From Microbacterium abyssi (GTDB lineage: Bacteria > Actinomycetota > Actinomycetes > Actinomycetales > Microbacteriaceae), in contig NZ_CP063815.1 of the NCBI RefSeq assembly GCF_015277895.1, forward strand, positions 1 to 64,000: a stretch of 64,000 nt of DNA, written 5' to 3'. Position numbers and translations under genes: made by a program. Positions 20,403 to 28,339 of the stretch are shown here, piece after piece (within the stretch, counting starts at the first letter, position 1; each line of letters begins with the position of its first letter). The notes beneath the pieces were generated by a model. It saw only the letters and a list, made by a program, of their open reading frames with translations. It did not search any database and was not told the origin of the DNA.

Positions 20403-21293
20403 ATGACGTCCTCTGAATTCGCGAGCAACAGCGATAACTTCTGCTATCGCCATCCGGATAGGCAGAGCTTCGTGCTCTGCCAGCGCTGCATGCGCACGAT
20501 CTGTCCCGAGTGCCAGACGCAGGCCGCGGTCGGCGTCATCTGCCCTGAGTGCATGAAGGCGGAGCGCCAGAACCGCACCCCCGCGCAGAAGCGCGCGCAG
20601 CGTCGCTGGCGAGGTCGTTCGACCGCCGTCGCGGCGCCGGTGCAGTCCGGGCGCCCGCTCATGACCTACGGGATCATCGCGGTGACCGCGTTCGTCGGAT
20701 TGCTGCAGTTGATCCCCGGCCTGAACATCACCGGCACATTCCTGTTCGCCGCCGGGTACGTGTTCCCTGACCTGTCGGGCTTCCCGTTCCAGCCCTGGCG
20801 GCTGCTCACGGCGGTGCTGGTGCACAGCGGCATCTGGCACATCGGGCTGAACATGCTCGCACTGTGGATGCTGGGCCGCAGCCTTGAGCCCATGCTCGGA
20901 CGCTGGCGGTTCCTCGCCCTGTACGTGCTCGGTGGCGTCGGCGGATCGGTCGCCGTCGCCATCATCTCCCCCGGAACCCCCACCGTCGGTGCTTCGGGTG
21001 CGGTCTTCGCCCTTTTCGGTGCACTTCTGGTGATCGGGCTGCACATGGGTGCCAACATGACTGGGCTGTTCGTTCTGCTCGGCATCAACCTCGTGATCGG
21101 CTTCGTTCCCGGCTTCAACATCGCCTGGCAGGCGCACGTCGGCGGTGCTGTCGTCGGTGCCCTCGTCGGCCTCGTCATCCTCCGCACTCGCAAACACTCT
21201 CAGCGCATCTGGCAGATTCTCCTGTTGATCGCCTTGGCCGTGCTGCTGCTCGTGGCGGTTTTCGTCGTCCCGCGGCTCCTGATCGGTCTGTGA
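20403..21293 (+). CDS. Rhomboid family intramembrane serine protease (296 aa)
   Basis: This protein cleaves membrane proteins within the bilayer. An N-terminal B-box-like zinc-binding module is visible at residues 14-50 (CYRHP...CQRCMRTICPEC...GVICPEC). About six transmembrane segments follow. The catalytic dyad is Ser198 in GASGAVFALFG and His245 in AWQAHVGGAVVG; the conserved HxxxN is in HIGLNMLALWMLG. I start at ATG 20403, 22 bases after ppiA; no good Shine-Dalgarno is seen, so coupling to ppiA is possible. A bidirectional terminator and a small DnaA-box cluster follow. Confidence 0.92.
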   Translation: MTSSEFASNSDNFCYRHPDRQSFVLCQRCMRTICPECQTQAAVGVICPECMKAERQNRTPAQKRAQRRWRGRSTAVAAPVQSGRPLMTYGIIAVTAFVGLLQLIPGLNITGTFLFAAGYVFPDLSGFPFQPWRLLTAVLVHSGIWHIGLNMLALWMLGRSLEPMLGRWRFLALYVLGGVGGSVAVAIISPGTPTVGASGAVFALFGALLVIGLHMGANMTGLFVLLGINLVIGFVPGFNIAWQAHVGGAVVGALVGLVILRTRKHSQRIWQILLLIALAVLLLVAVFVVPRLLIGL

Positions 21294-21341
21294 CGCCTTA
21301 GGGACCCCAGGTCAGAAGTTGTTAACAGCTCTCTCCACCCC

Positions 21342-21393
21342 TGTGAATAACACCGGTGTAATTCTCCCCACCTGTGCACAACCCTGTGGATAA
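21342..21393. promoter_or_regulatory. DnaA-box cluster between rhomboid gene and crgA
   Basis: One perfect DnaA box TGTGGATAA at 21385-21393, one single-mismatch box TGTGAATAA at 21342-21350 and a weaker TGTGCACAA at 21373-21381 lie in a locally AT-richer stretch. The cluster is about 20 kb from oriC. Confidence 0.55.
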
Positions 21394-21417
21394 CTTGGGA
21401 TCGGCGACGGCGGCAGA

Positions 21418-21450
21418 CGAAAGGCCCCTCGCTGAGCGAGGAGCCTTTCG
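21418..21450. terminator. Bidirectional terminator between rhomboid gene and crgA
   Basis: A 14-base-pair stem with one mismatch (CGAAAGGC, CCTCGC paired with GCGAGG, GCCTTTCG) closes a TGA loop. It sits between convergent genes. Confidence 0.8.
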
Positions 21451-21472
21451 GAAGAGAAGGAGTTGGAGCGAC

Positions 21473-21712
21473 CTATCGCCAGCGAGTGGTCATCAGGAAT
21501 CCGATGAGCGCGATGCCGAGACCGATGGCGAGGTTCCAGGAGCTGATGCCAGGGATCGGGTACTGCATGCCCGAGATGTAGAACACGAGGATCCAGGCCA
21601 GGCCCAGCAGCATGAATCCGAGCATGACCGGCTTGAACCAGACCGCGTTCGGCGCCTGCTCGCCTTCCGCGCGCTCGACGACGGGCTCTTCTCTGCTTCG
21701 GTCACGTGCCAT
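21473..21712 (-). CDS. crgA: Cell division protein CrgA (79 aa)
   Basis: CrgA is a small actinobacterial divisome protein that interacts with FtsZ, FtsQ and PBPs. The sequence has an N-terminal charged tail and two transmembrane segments (about residues 28-48, MLGFMLLGLAWILVFYISG, and 57-75, SSWNLAIGLGIALIGFLMT), with the conserved PNAVWFKP and the TRW end. Its place next to the pknB/pbpA/rodA block is conserved. TAGAAT at 21719-21724 is exactly six bases before the ATG, suggesting a leaderless mRNA. Confidence 0.95.
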   Translation of the reverse strand: MARDRSREEPVVERAEGEQAPNAVWFKPVMLGFMLLGLAWILVFYISGMQYPIPGISSWNLAIGLGIALIGFLMTTRWR

Positions 21713-21788
21713 GCCGTCATTCTACCCATGAGTGCCTCGATCTCATCGTCGGCCTCGGCCGTAACCTCGCCGGGATAGGATCGCGCGT

Positions 21789-22574
21789 ATGACTGCATCC
21801 GCGACGCAGCCGACCCGGCGAGCCGGTCGCCGGCGGTCGCGGGCGACGTTCACGAGCGTGCTCGGCGAGCTGCTGCTCACCGCGGGCGTGATCGTGCTGC
21901 TTTTCGTCGCCTGGCAGACGTGGGTCGGCGACATCATCATCAGCGCCCAGAGCAACAGCGAGGGCCAGGCCATCTCGAAGCAGTGGGCCGAGGCGCCCGC
22001 ACCCGAGCCGCCTCCCGCCGTCGAGGCGGAGGACGGCGGGATCCGCTACGAACCCCCTGTGCTGGAGCATCCCGACGATGGCCAGAAGTTCGCGCAGATG
22101 CTCGTTCCGCGGTTCGGATCCGACTACAACGTCGCGATCGCCGGCGGCACCAGCCGGCCCACCACGCTCGACAACGGGTGGCTGGGCGTCTACGACCAGT
22201 CCGCCATGCCCGGGCAGGTGGGGAACTTCTCGGTGGCAGGACACCGCACGACCTGGGGTTTCCCGCTGAACCGCATGGACAAACTGCGCCTGAACGACGC
22301 GATCGTGGTCGAGACGCCCGAGGGATGGTTCACCTACCGCTTCCGGAACCTCGAGTACGTCACACCCGACGCCGTCGACGTGCTGCTCGACGTGCCCCAG
22401 ATGCCTGATGTCGCCACCGGCGAGCGGTACCTGACGCTGACCGCCTGCTCGCCGCTGTACTCGCTCGCCGAGCGCATCATCGGCTACGCCGTCTTCGAAG
22501 GGTTCCAGCCCCGCGTCGAAGGCGCCCCCGAGTCCCTCACCCCGGTCGACGACGTCGCCGCCCCGTCCTGGTAG
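21789..22574 (+). CDS. Class E sortase (261 aa)
   Basis: Sortases attach secreted proteins to the cell wall or act as pilus transpeptidases; class E recognises LAXTG in actinobacteria. One N-terminal transmembrane segment (about residues 25-47, LGELLLTAGVIVLLFVAWQTW) anchors an extracellular catalytic domain with His in VAGHRTTWG, Cys220 in LTLTACSPLY and Arg in SLAERIIGYA. TAGGAT lies seven bases before the ATG. A 51-residue membrane protein and the amidotransferase gene follow with tiny gaps, so the three probably form one transcript. Confidence 0.93.
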   Translation: MTASATQPTRRAGRRRSRATFTSVLGELLLTAGVIVLLFVAWQTWVGDIIISAQSNSEGQAISKQWAEAPAPEPPPAVEAEDGGIRYEPPVLEHPDDGQKFAQMLVPRFGSDYNVAIAGGTSRPTTLDNGWLGVYDQSAMPGQVGNFSVAGHRTTWGFPLNRMDKLRLNDAIVVETPEGWFTYRFRNLEYVTPDAVDVLLDVPQMPDVATGERYLTLTACSPLYSLAERIIGYAVFEGFQPRVEGAPESLTPVDDVAAPSW

Positions 22575-22582
22575 GAGTCCCG

Positions 22583-22738
22583 ATGTACGCAGCGCTGTGG
22601 CGCATCCTCCCCGGCCCGTGGTGGCTGCGGGTGCTGATCCTGCTGGTCGCCGTCGCGGCGATCCTGTACGGACTGTTCTTCTACGTGTTCCCCTGGGTGA
22701 GCCCGATCATCACCCCGGGCGAGGTCGACCTGGAGTGA
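22583..22738 (+). CDS. Small single-pass membrane protein (51 aa)
   Basis: The product begins MYAALWRILPGPWWLRVLI and has one transmembrane helix (about residues 15-40), ending VSPIITPGEVDLE. AGGAG lies six bases before the ATG, and its stop overlaps the GTG of the amidotransferase gene (GTGA), so it is surely translated. The Trp/Pro-rich N-terminus and conserved position between sortase and pabA in relatives suggest a real gene of unknown function. Confidence 0.75.
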   Translation: MYAALWRILPGPWWLRVLILLVAVAAILYGLFFYVFPWVSPIITPGEVDLE

Positions 22739-23361
22739 GCGTGCGCGTGCTCGTGGTCGACAACCACGACAGCTTCGTGCACACCCTCGCCGGCTACCTG
22801 CGCGAGCTCGGCGCCGTCGTCGACATGATCGAGGCGGATGCTGCGGACCGTGCCGGCTTCGCCGGCCTCATCCCCCGCTACGACGGGGTGCTGCTCTCCC
22901 CCGGTCCCGGTCGCCCGAGGGACGCCGGAGCCTCCGTCGCCGTGGTGGCGGAGTGCGCCGAGCGGAGGATGCCGCTGCTCGGCGTGTGCCTCGGACACCA
23001 GTCGATCGGGGCGGCGTTCGGCACCGACGTCTCCGAGGCGCCAGAGCTCATGCACGGCATGGTCTCGACCGTCGAGCACGACGGATCCGCGCTGTTCGAC
23101 GGCATTCCGTCGCCCTTCGACGTCGGCCGCTATCACTCGCTCGCGCTCGCAGAGGCCGAGCTGCCCGCGGAGATCGCCGTCACAGCGCGCACTGCATCCG
23201 GAACCGTCATGGCGATCGCGCACCGCGAGCTGCCCATCGTCGGCGTCCAGTTCCATCCGGAGAGCGTGCTCACCCAGCACGGCTACCGGCTACTGGCGAA
23301 CTGGCTCGCCGCGATCGGGTCGGTGGATGCCGTGGAGCGCGCGGGGTCGCTGCGGCCGTGA
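22735..23361 (+). CDS. pabA: Glutamine amidotransferase subunit of aminodeoxychorismate/anthranilate synthase (208 aa)
   Basis: This class I amidotransferase supplies ammonia to PabB or TrpE, giving 4-amino-4-deoxychorismate or anthranilate; sequence alone does not separate the roles. Motifs: VLVVDNHDSFVHTLAGYL, LLSPGPGRPRDAG, nucleophile Cys85 in GVCLGHQSIGAAFG, and the His-Glu pair in VGVQFHPESVLT. The start is GTG 22735, overlapping the small membrane gene. Its position near crgA and pknB is conserved in actinobacteria. It converges with pknB, leaving only 20 bases and no terminator. Confidence 0.93.
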   Translation: MSVRVLVVDNHDSFVHTLAGYLRELGAVVDMIEADAADRAGFAGLIPRYDGVLLSPGPGRPRDAGASVAVVAECAERRMPLLGVCLGHQSIGAAFGTDVSEAPELMHGMVSTVEHDGSALFDGIPSPFDVGRYHSLALAEAELPAEIAVTARTASGTVMAIAHRELPIVGVQFHPESVLTQHGYRLLANWLAAIGSVDAVERAGSLRP

Positions 23362-23381
23362 ACCGCCCGAGTGATGCCCGG

Positions 23382-25088
23382 CTACTCGCCCGTGCAGTAG
23401 CGGATCTCGACCTCTGAGTGCACCGCCACATCTCCGGGCGCAGCCGACATCGACGCGACCGTCGCGGGGTTCGTCGCCGTGCAATCCGCCGACTCGACGG
23501 GAACCGCGGTCAGACCGAGCTCCTCGAGCTTGGCGGTCGCGGCATCCACGGTCCATCCGGTGACGTCGGGGAGCGTGACGCGCCCCGAGGCGACGACGAG
23601 ATCGACAGCGGTCTTGGGCGCCACCTCGTCGCCCTCCTTGACGTTCGTCACCTCCAACACGGTCTCCGCCGCGCTCTGTGGATCGTTGCGCTGGATGACG
23701 CTGCCCAGCTCAAGCCCTACATCGGTGAGTGCCTCTTTCGCAGCGGCCTGTGAGAGACCGACCAGCGTGGGCACGGTGACGGTCTCGGCACCGCTGGACA
23801 CGTACACCGTCACGGTCTGCCCGACCTTCACCGACTGCCCTGCAACGGGGTCGGTGCGGGTCACGTTGTCCTCGGTGACATCGGCGCTGGCCTCGTAGAC
23901 CACCTCGGAGAGCAGATCCATCTCGAGCAGATCGGCCTGCGCGCGCTCGTACGACACGTCGACGAGATCGGGGACGATCCGGGAGGACGCAGGGATCTGC
24001 TCGCCGCGAGGCATCATGATGACCCAGAGCAGCACCGAGATCAGCAGCACCGCGAGCAGGGCCACACCTGCCCAGATCCACGCAACCGGGGGACCGGACT
24101 GCGTGCGCGTCATGGTCGTGTCGGAGCTGAGCTGACGGAGCGATCGCGCCGTCTCCTGCGCCTGACGAGGACTCGGGCCGTACAGCTCGCTGGTGAGCGC
24201 GCCGAGTTGTTTCTTCGTCGGGGCCTTGCCGGAGACCGCGCCGTCGAGTGCGGCCCGGAAGGACGCGGCATCCGGGTACCGCTGGTACGGGTCCTTCGCG
24301 AGCGCGCGCAGCACGATCGGGTCGAGGGAGCGCGGTGAGTCCTCGTTGACCTCGGTCGGCGGCAGCGGGGTCTCGCTGACGTGCTGATACGCGACCGCCA
24401 CCGGCGAGTCGCCGCGGAACGGCTGACGACCGGTGAGCAGCTCGTAGAGCACGACACCCGTGGAATACAGGTCGGCCCTGGCATCCACCGGTTCGCCCTT
24501 GGCCTGTTCGGGCGAGAAGTAGGCCGCCGTCCCGAGGATCTGGGTCGTCTCGGCCACGGTCGATGACGAATCGGACACCGCGCGCGCGATGCCGAAGTCC
24601 ATCACCTTGACCTGGCCCTTGTCGGTGACCATCACGTTGCCTGGCTTGATGTCGCGATGCACGACGCCCGCGCGGTGTGAGTAGTCGAGTGCCTCGAGGA
24701 TGCCGTCCACGTAGCGTACGGCGTCCTCGACGGGGACGGGGCCGTCGGAGATGATGTCCTTCAGCTGACGTCCGTGCACCAGCTCCATGATGATGTACGG
24801 CTCGCTGCCGGGAGCACCCGCGGCCGGCCCGCCCTCCGCCGAGGAGGGATCACCGGCGTCGTAGACCCGCACGATCGACGGGTGCGACATGCGCGAGGCC
24901 GCCTGCGCCTCGAGACGGAAGCGCGTGCGGAACGCCGTGTCGCGTGCGAGCGAGGGGTCGAGGATCTTGATGGCGATGTCCCGGCCGAGCGTGATGTCGT
25001 AACCGCGGAAGACCTTCGCCATCCCGCCGTGGCCGATGAGCTCGTCCACGCGGTATCGCTCAGCGATGATGCGCGGCTCTGTCGACAC
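23382..25088 (-). CDS. pknB: Ser/Thr protein kinase PknB with PASTA domains (568 aa)
   Basis: PknB is the membrane kinase that regulates growth and division. The kinase domain shows G-loop GHGGMAKVF, Lys in IAIKIL, HRDIKPGNVMV, DFGIA and the APE-like FSPEQAKGE. One transmembrane segment (about residues 339-363) is followed by three extracellular PASTA repeats that in the family bind muropeptides or lipid II (IVPDLVDVSYERAQADL..., VTVPTLVGLSQAAAKEAL..., VTLPDVTGWTVDAATAKL...). The last PASTA repeat carries two cysteines (SADCTATNP, EIRYCTGE) that could pair. It is the last gene of the fhaA-to-pknB operon, 60 bases after pknA. Confidence 0.96.
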   Translation of the reverse strand: MSTEPRIIAERYRVDELIGHGGMAKVFRGYDITLGRDIAIKILDPSLARDTAFRTRFRLEAQAASRMSHPSIVRVYDAGDPSSAEGGPAAGAPGSEPYIIMELVHGRQLKDIISDGPVPVEDAVRYVDGILEALDYSHRAGVVHRDIKPGNVMVTDKGQVKVMDFGIARAVSDSSSTVAETTQILGTAAYFSPEQAKGEPVDARADLYSTGVVLYELLTGRQPFRGDSPVAVAYQHVSETPLPPTEVNEDSPRSLDPIVLRALAKDPYQRYPDAASFRAALDGAVSGKAPTKKQLGALTSELYGPSPRQAQETARSLRQLSSDTTMTRTQSGPPVAWIWAGVALLAVLLISVLLWVIMMPRGEQIPASSRIVPDLVDVSYERAQADLLEMDLLSEVVYEASADVTEDNVTRTDPVAGQSVKVGQTVTVYVSSGAETVTVPTLVGLSQAAAKEALTDVGLELGSVIQRNDPQSAAETVLEVTNVKEGDEVAPKTAVDLVVASGRVTLPDVTGWTVDAATAKLEELGLTAVPVESADCTATNPATVASMSAAPGDVAVHSEVEIRYCTGE

Positions 25089-25148
25089 GTTCAGTCCCCC
25101 TGGATGTTCAACTCCGATTGCCCTGCAAGATTACCGGGTGGAACCTGA

Positions 25149-26891
25149 TCACTCGGCGGGAGGAGGCGTCACCCCGTCACCCGGGTCGGGGACGACGGAG
25201 CCTTCTTCGATCGAGGCGACGTCTTCGGGGGAGGTCGCCGTCGTGCGCTCGCCGGCGCTGCCGCCGGAGCACGTCACGGTGTAGCTGACGACGAGGGCCT
25301 CGCCGGCGGCGCCGGTGACCTGGATCGCGCCGGTGCGCGCATCGGTGCCGAAGGATGCCGTGGTCGAGTCGTTGACGGTGAAGACACCGCCGCGCACAGT
25401 GAAGTTGTAGGCGCTGACCTGACCCTGTCCCGACGGGCAGGTGTAGCCCGGCCACGTGACCTGCACCTCGGTGTCGGTCTCGACGGTGTCGGGGAGGTTC
25501 GGAGCGGTCGGGTCCGGCATCGGCGTCTGCTCGGCGTAGTACAGCACCTCGATGGTCGCACCGACCGGCTGGTTGCCGCCGGTGGTCACGCGATAGATCA
25601 CGCCCTGGTCGGACTCCTGCGGTGCCGGATCTCCACTGACGCAGTTCGCCACAAGCCCCTCGGCCTCGAGGGCGGCAGTGGCCTGATCGCAGGTCATACC
25701 CACGAGGTTCAGGGCATCGACGTCCACGGCCTCGGCGGTCGGCGTGTCCGATGGCGAAGGGGCCTTCGACGGGGCGGTGCTGGTCGGGGTGCTCGGGTCG
25801 GGTTCCGGCGTGCCCTGGTTCATCAGTGCGAAGATCGTGCCGGCGAGCACGATGACCAGCAGTGCGATCAGAGCGATCAGCGGCCAGGTCCAGGGGCTGC
25901 GCTTCTTCTTCTTGCCGTCTTCACCCTCGGTCACCTCTTCGGTGGCGAGCTGGGCGGTAGTCGGCAGCACGCGCGTGGCACCGTCGTCGGCGCTGGTGGT
26001 GAGCATGCGCGTCGCGTCGTCGCCCGCCACACCGGTGGCGATGGCGGGGACGGCGATTGCGGCGGAGTTCAGGTCACCGCGGCGCAGCGCCTGCGCGGCG
26101 CGGGCCACCGTCGCTGAGGAGGAGGGGCGATCGGCGGGCTTCTTGGCGATCATCGCCATGACGAGGTTCTGCACCGGGATCGGCACGGTCACCGGCAGGG
26201 GCGGCGGCTGCTCGTTGATCTGCGCCATCGCGATCGCGACCTGCGACTCGCCCGTGAACGGGCGCTTGCCCGCCAGGCTCTCGTAGGCGACGATTCCCAG
26301 CGAGTAGGTGTCGGTCGCGGGGGATGCCGGGTGACCGGAGGCCTGCTCAGGGGAGAGGTACTGCACCGTTCCCATGACCTGGCCGGTCGCGGTGAGCGGA
26401 ACCTGATCTGCGATGCGGGCGATGCCGAAGTCGGTGATCTTGACGCGGCCGTCCGGCGTGATCAGGAGGTTTCCGGGCTTGATGTCGCGGTGCACGAGGC
26501 CGGCGGCGTGCGCGGCCTGCAGAGCGGATGCCGTCTGGGCGACGATGTCGAGCGTCTTGTCGGCGCTGAGGGAGGTCTCGCGCTCGAGGATGGTGGACAG
26601 GGCCTCACCGGGCACGAGTTCCATGACGAGGAAGGCGCTGCCGTTCTCCTCGCCGTAGTCGAACACGCTGGCGATGCCCTCGTGGTTGACGAGTGCGGCG
26701 TGCCTGGCCTCCGCACGGAAGCGCTCGAGGAATCCGGGATCCCCCATGTACTCGTCCTTGAGGATCTTGATCGCGACGGTCCGCCCGATGACGTGGTCGG
26801 TCGCTTCCCAGACCTCACCCATGCCCCCGATCGCAATACGCGACTGGAGCTCGTATCGACCACCGAACGACACACCCTGCGTCGGCCTCAT
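25149..26891 (-). CDS. pknA: Ser/Thr protein kinase PknA-type with extra extracellular domain (580 aa)
   Basis: The kinase domain (residues about 12-270) has G-loop GIGGMGEVW, VAIKILKDEY, HRDIKPGNLLI, DFGIARIA and YLSPEQASG. A Lys-rich stop-transfer KKKKR precedes a transmembrane segment (about residues 332-354). The extracellular part is longer than in classical PknA, which lacks one. It has a Pro/Ser/Thr linker, one PASTA-like unit (LNLVGMTCDQATAALEAEGLVANCV...) and a beta-rich domain with two cysteines (WPGYTCPSGQGQV...VSYTVTCSGG), then an acidic-Pro tail. It starts four bases inside the pbpA stop (coupled) and precedes pknB. Confidence 0.92.
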   Translation of the reverse strand: MRPTQGVSFGGRYELQSRIAIGGMGEVWEATDHVIGRTVAIKILKDEYMGDPGFLERFRAEARHAALVNHEGIASVFDYGEENGSAFLVMELVPGEALSTILERETSLSADKTLDIVAQTASALQAAHAAGLVHRDIKPGNLLITPDGRVKITDFGIARIADQVPLTATGQVMGTVQYLSPEQASGHPASPATDTYSLGIVAYESLAGKRPFTGESQVAIAMAQINEQPPPLPVTVPIPVQNLVMAMIAKKPADRPSSSATVARAAQALRRGDLNSAAIAVPAIATGVAGDDATRMLTTSADDGATRVLPTTAQLATEEVTEGEDGKKKKRSPWTWPLIALIALLVIVLAGTIFALMNQGTPEPDPSTPTSTAPSKAPSPSDTPTAEAVDVDALNLVGMTCDQATAALEAEGLVANCVSGDPAPQESDQGVIYRVTTGGNQPVGATIEVLYYAEQTPMPDPTAPNLPDTVETDTEVQVTWPGYTCPSGQGQVSAYNFTVRGGVFTVNDSTTASFGTDARTGAIQVTGAAGEALVVSYTVTCSGGSAGERTTATSPEDVASIEEGSVVPDPGDGVTPPPAE

Positions 26892-28339
26892 CCGTTAAGC
26901 ACCGCCTCAATGATCTTCTTCGCGATCGGGGCGGCGAGCGTGTCACCGGATCCCGACTGTCCCATACCGCCGCCGTTCTCGACGACGACCGCCACAGCGA
27001 TCTGCGGGTCGTTCGCCGGTGCGAAACCGGTGAACCACAGTGTGTGCGGTGCGTCGCCGTTCTCGGCCGTTCCCGTCTTACCGGCAACGTCGATTCCGTC
27101 TATTCTTGCACCCTGCGCCGCGCCGTTCGCGACGCTGGCGACCATGGCCGCCGTGACGTCGTCGGCGACGTCCGCCTCGGTCGCACGGCCGAACTCCTCG
27201 TCGGCGTACTCGCGGACGGTGGACAGGTCGTTGCCGATCACGGCATCCACCAGACGTGGCTTCATCACCATGCCGTCGTTGGCGAGGCCCGCCGAGATCA
27301 TCGCGACCTGCAGCGCTGTCGAAGTGACCTGTCCCTGACCGAAGCCGGTCAGCGCCGTCTGCGCGTCGTCCAGAGCGCGCGGGTAGCTGGATGCCGTGAC
27401 CGGCAGCGGCGTCTCGAACTCCTGGTTGAAGCCGAACTTCTCCGCCATCTCGCGGATCGTGTCGTCGCCGAGCTCGACCGCGAGCTCGGCCATCGGGATG
27501 TTGCAACTCAGGCGCACGGCCTCGGCGATCGTCACGGTGGAGCCGGATCCGCACGTGCCGCCCCAGGCGTTGCGCACCTGAGAGTCCGAGCCGGGCAGCG
27601 TGTAGCGGGCCGGGTTCGGCAGCGTGGACTCGGGGGTCCACTCGCCAGTGGCGTACGCGGCGGCCGCCACGAGCACCTTGAACGTGGAGCCGGGAGGGTT
27701 GACCTCGTTGATCGAGCGGTTCAGCAGGGGGTTGGGGCTCTGCGCATCGAGCTCGTCGTATGCGGCCTGGGCCTGTGTCGCGCTGTGCACGGCGAGCGCG
27801 TTCGCGTCGAAACCGGGGCTGGCGACCATGGCGAGGATCCGTCCCGTCGACGGTTCGATCGCGATGGCCGCGCCCTGCAGGTCGCCGAGCCCTTCGTATG
27901 CGGCGCGCTGTGCGTCGGCATCCAGGCTCAATTCGACGCTGAAGCCGCGCTGCGGCTGACCCGAGACGATCCGCTCGATCTCGGCGAGGAATGCACTGGC
28001 GCCCGTTCCGGACAGGTCGCCGTTCAGCGCGGCCTCGATTCCGGTGGCCGACTGCAGCGCAGGGTTGAAGTAACCCGTCACGCTCGACCACATCGCCGAG
28101 TCGGGGTACTCGCGCTGGTACTGGTATTCGTCATCCGACGGCGTCGAGGACGCGATCGGGATGCCGTCGGCGATGATCGATCCGCGCTGGATCTCGTAGC
28201 TGTCCAGCAGTGACCGCGTGTTGCGGTCCGCCTGTGCGAGGCGGTCGGCCTCGACGACCTGGATCCAGCTGGTCGCCACGAACAGCGACAGGAACATGAA
28301 CAGCATCACGATGCTGAGGCGACGCATCTCTTTCGTCAT
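26888..28339 (-). CDS. pbpA: Class B penicillin-binding protein PbpA (483 aa)
   Basis: A transpeptidase that cross-links peptidoglycan in growth or division, paired with the RodA-like glycosyltransferase of the next gene. One N-terminal membrane anchor (about residues 7-27, SIVMLFMFLSLFVATSWIQV) is followed by the PBP dimerisation region and the transpeptidase domain with the catalytic motifs SxxK (GSTFKVLVAAA), SxN (SCNIPM) and KTG (GKTGTAEN). The M. tuberculosis homologue is a PknB substrate. The gene starts on the last base of rodA (one-base overlap), so translation is coupled. Confidence 0.95.
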   Translation of the reverse strand: MTKEMRRLSIVMLFMFLSLFVATSWIQVVEADRLAQADRNTRSLLDSYEIQRGSIIADGIPIASSTPSDDEYQYQREYPDSAMWSSVTGYFNPALQSATGIEAALNGDLSGTGASAFLAEIERIVSGQPQRGFSVELSLDADAQRAAYEGLGDLQGAAIAIEPSTGRILAMVASPGFDANALAVHSATQAQAAYDELDAQSPNPLLNRSINEVNPPGSTFKVLVAAAAYATGEWTPESTLPNPARYTLPGSDSQVRNAWGGTCGSGSTVTIAEAVRLSCNIPMAELAVELGDDTIREMAEKFGFNQEFETPLPVTASSYPRALDDAQTALTGFGQGQVTSTALQVAMISAGLANDGMVMKPRLVDAVIGNDLSTVREYADEEFGRATEADVADDVTAAMVASVANGAAQGARIDGIDVAGKTGTAENGDAPHTLWFTGFAPANDPQIAVAVVVENGGGMGQSGSGDTLAAPIAKKIIEAVLNG

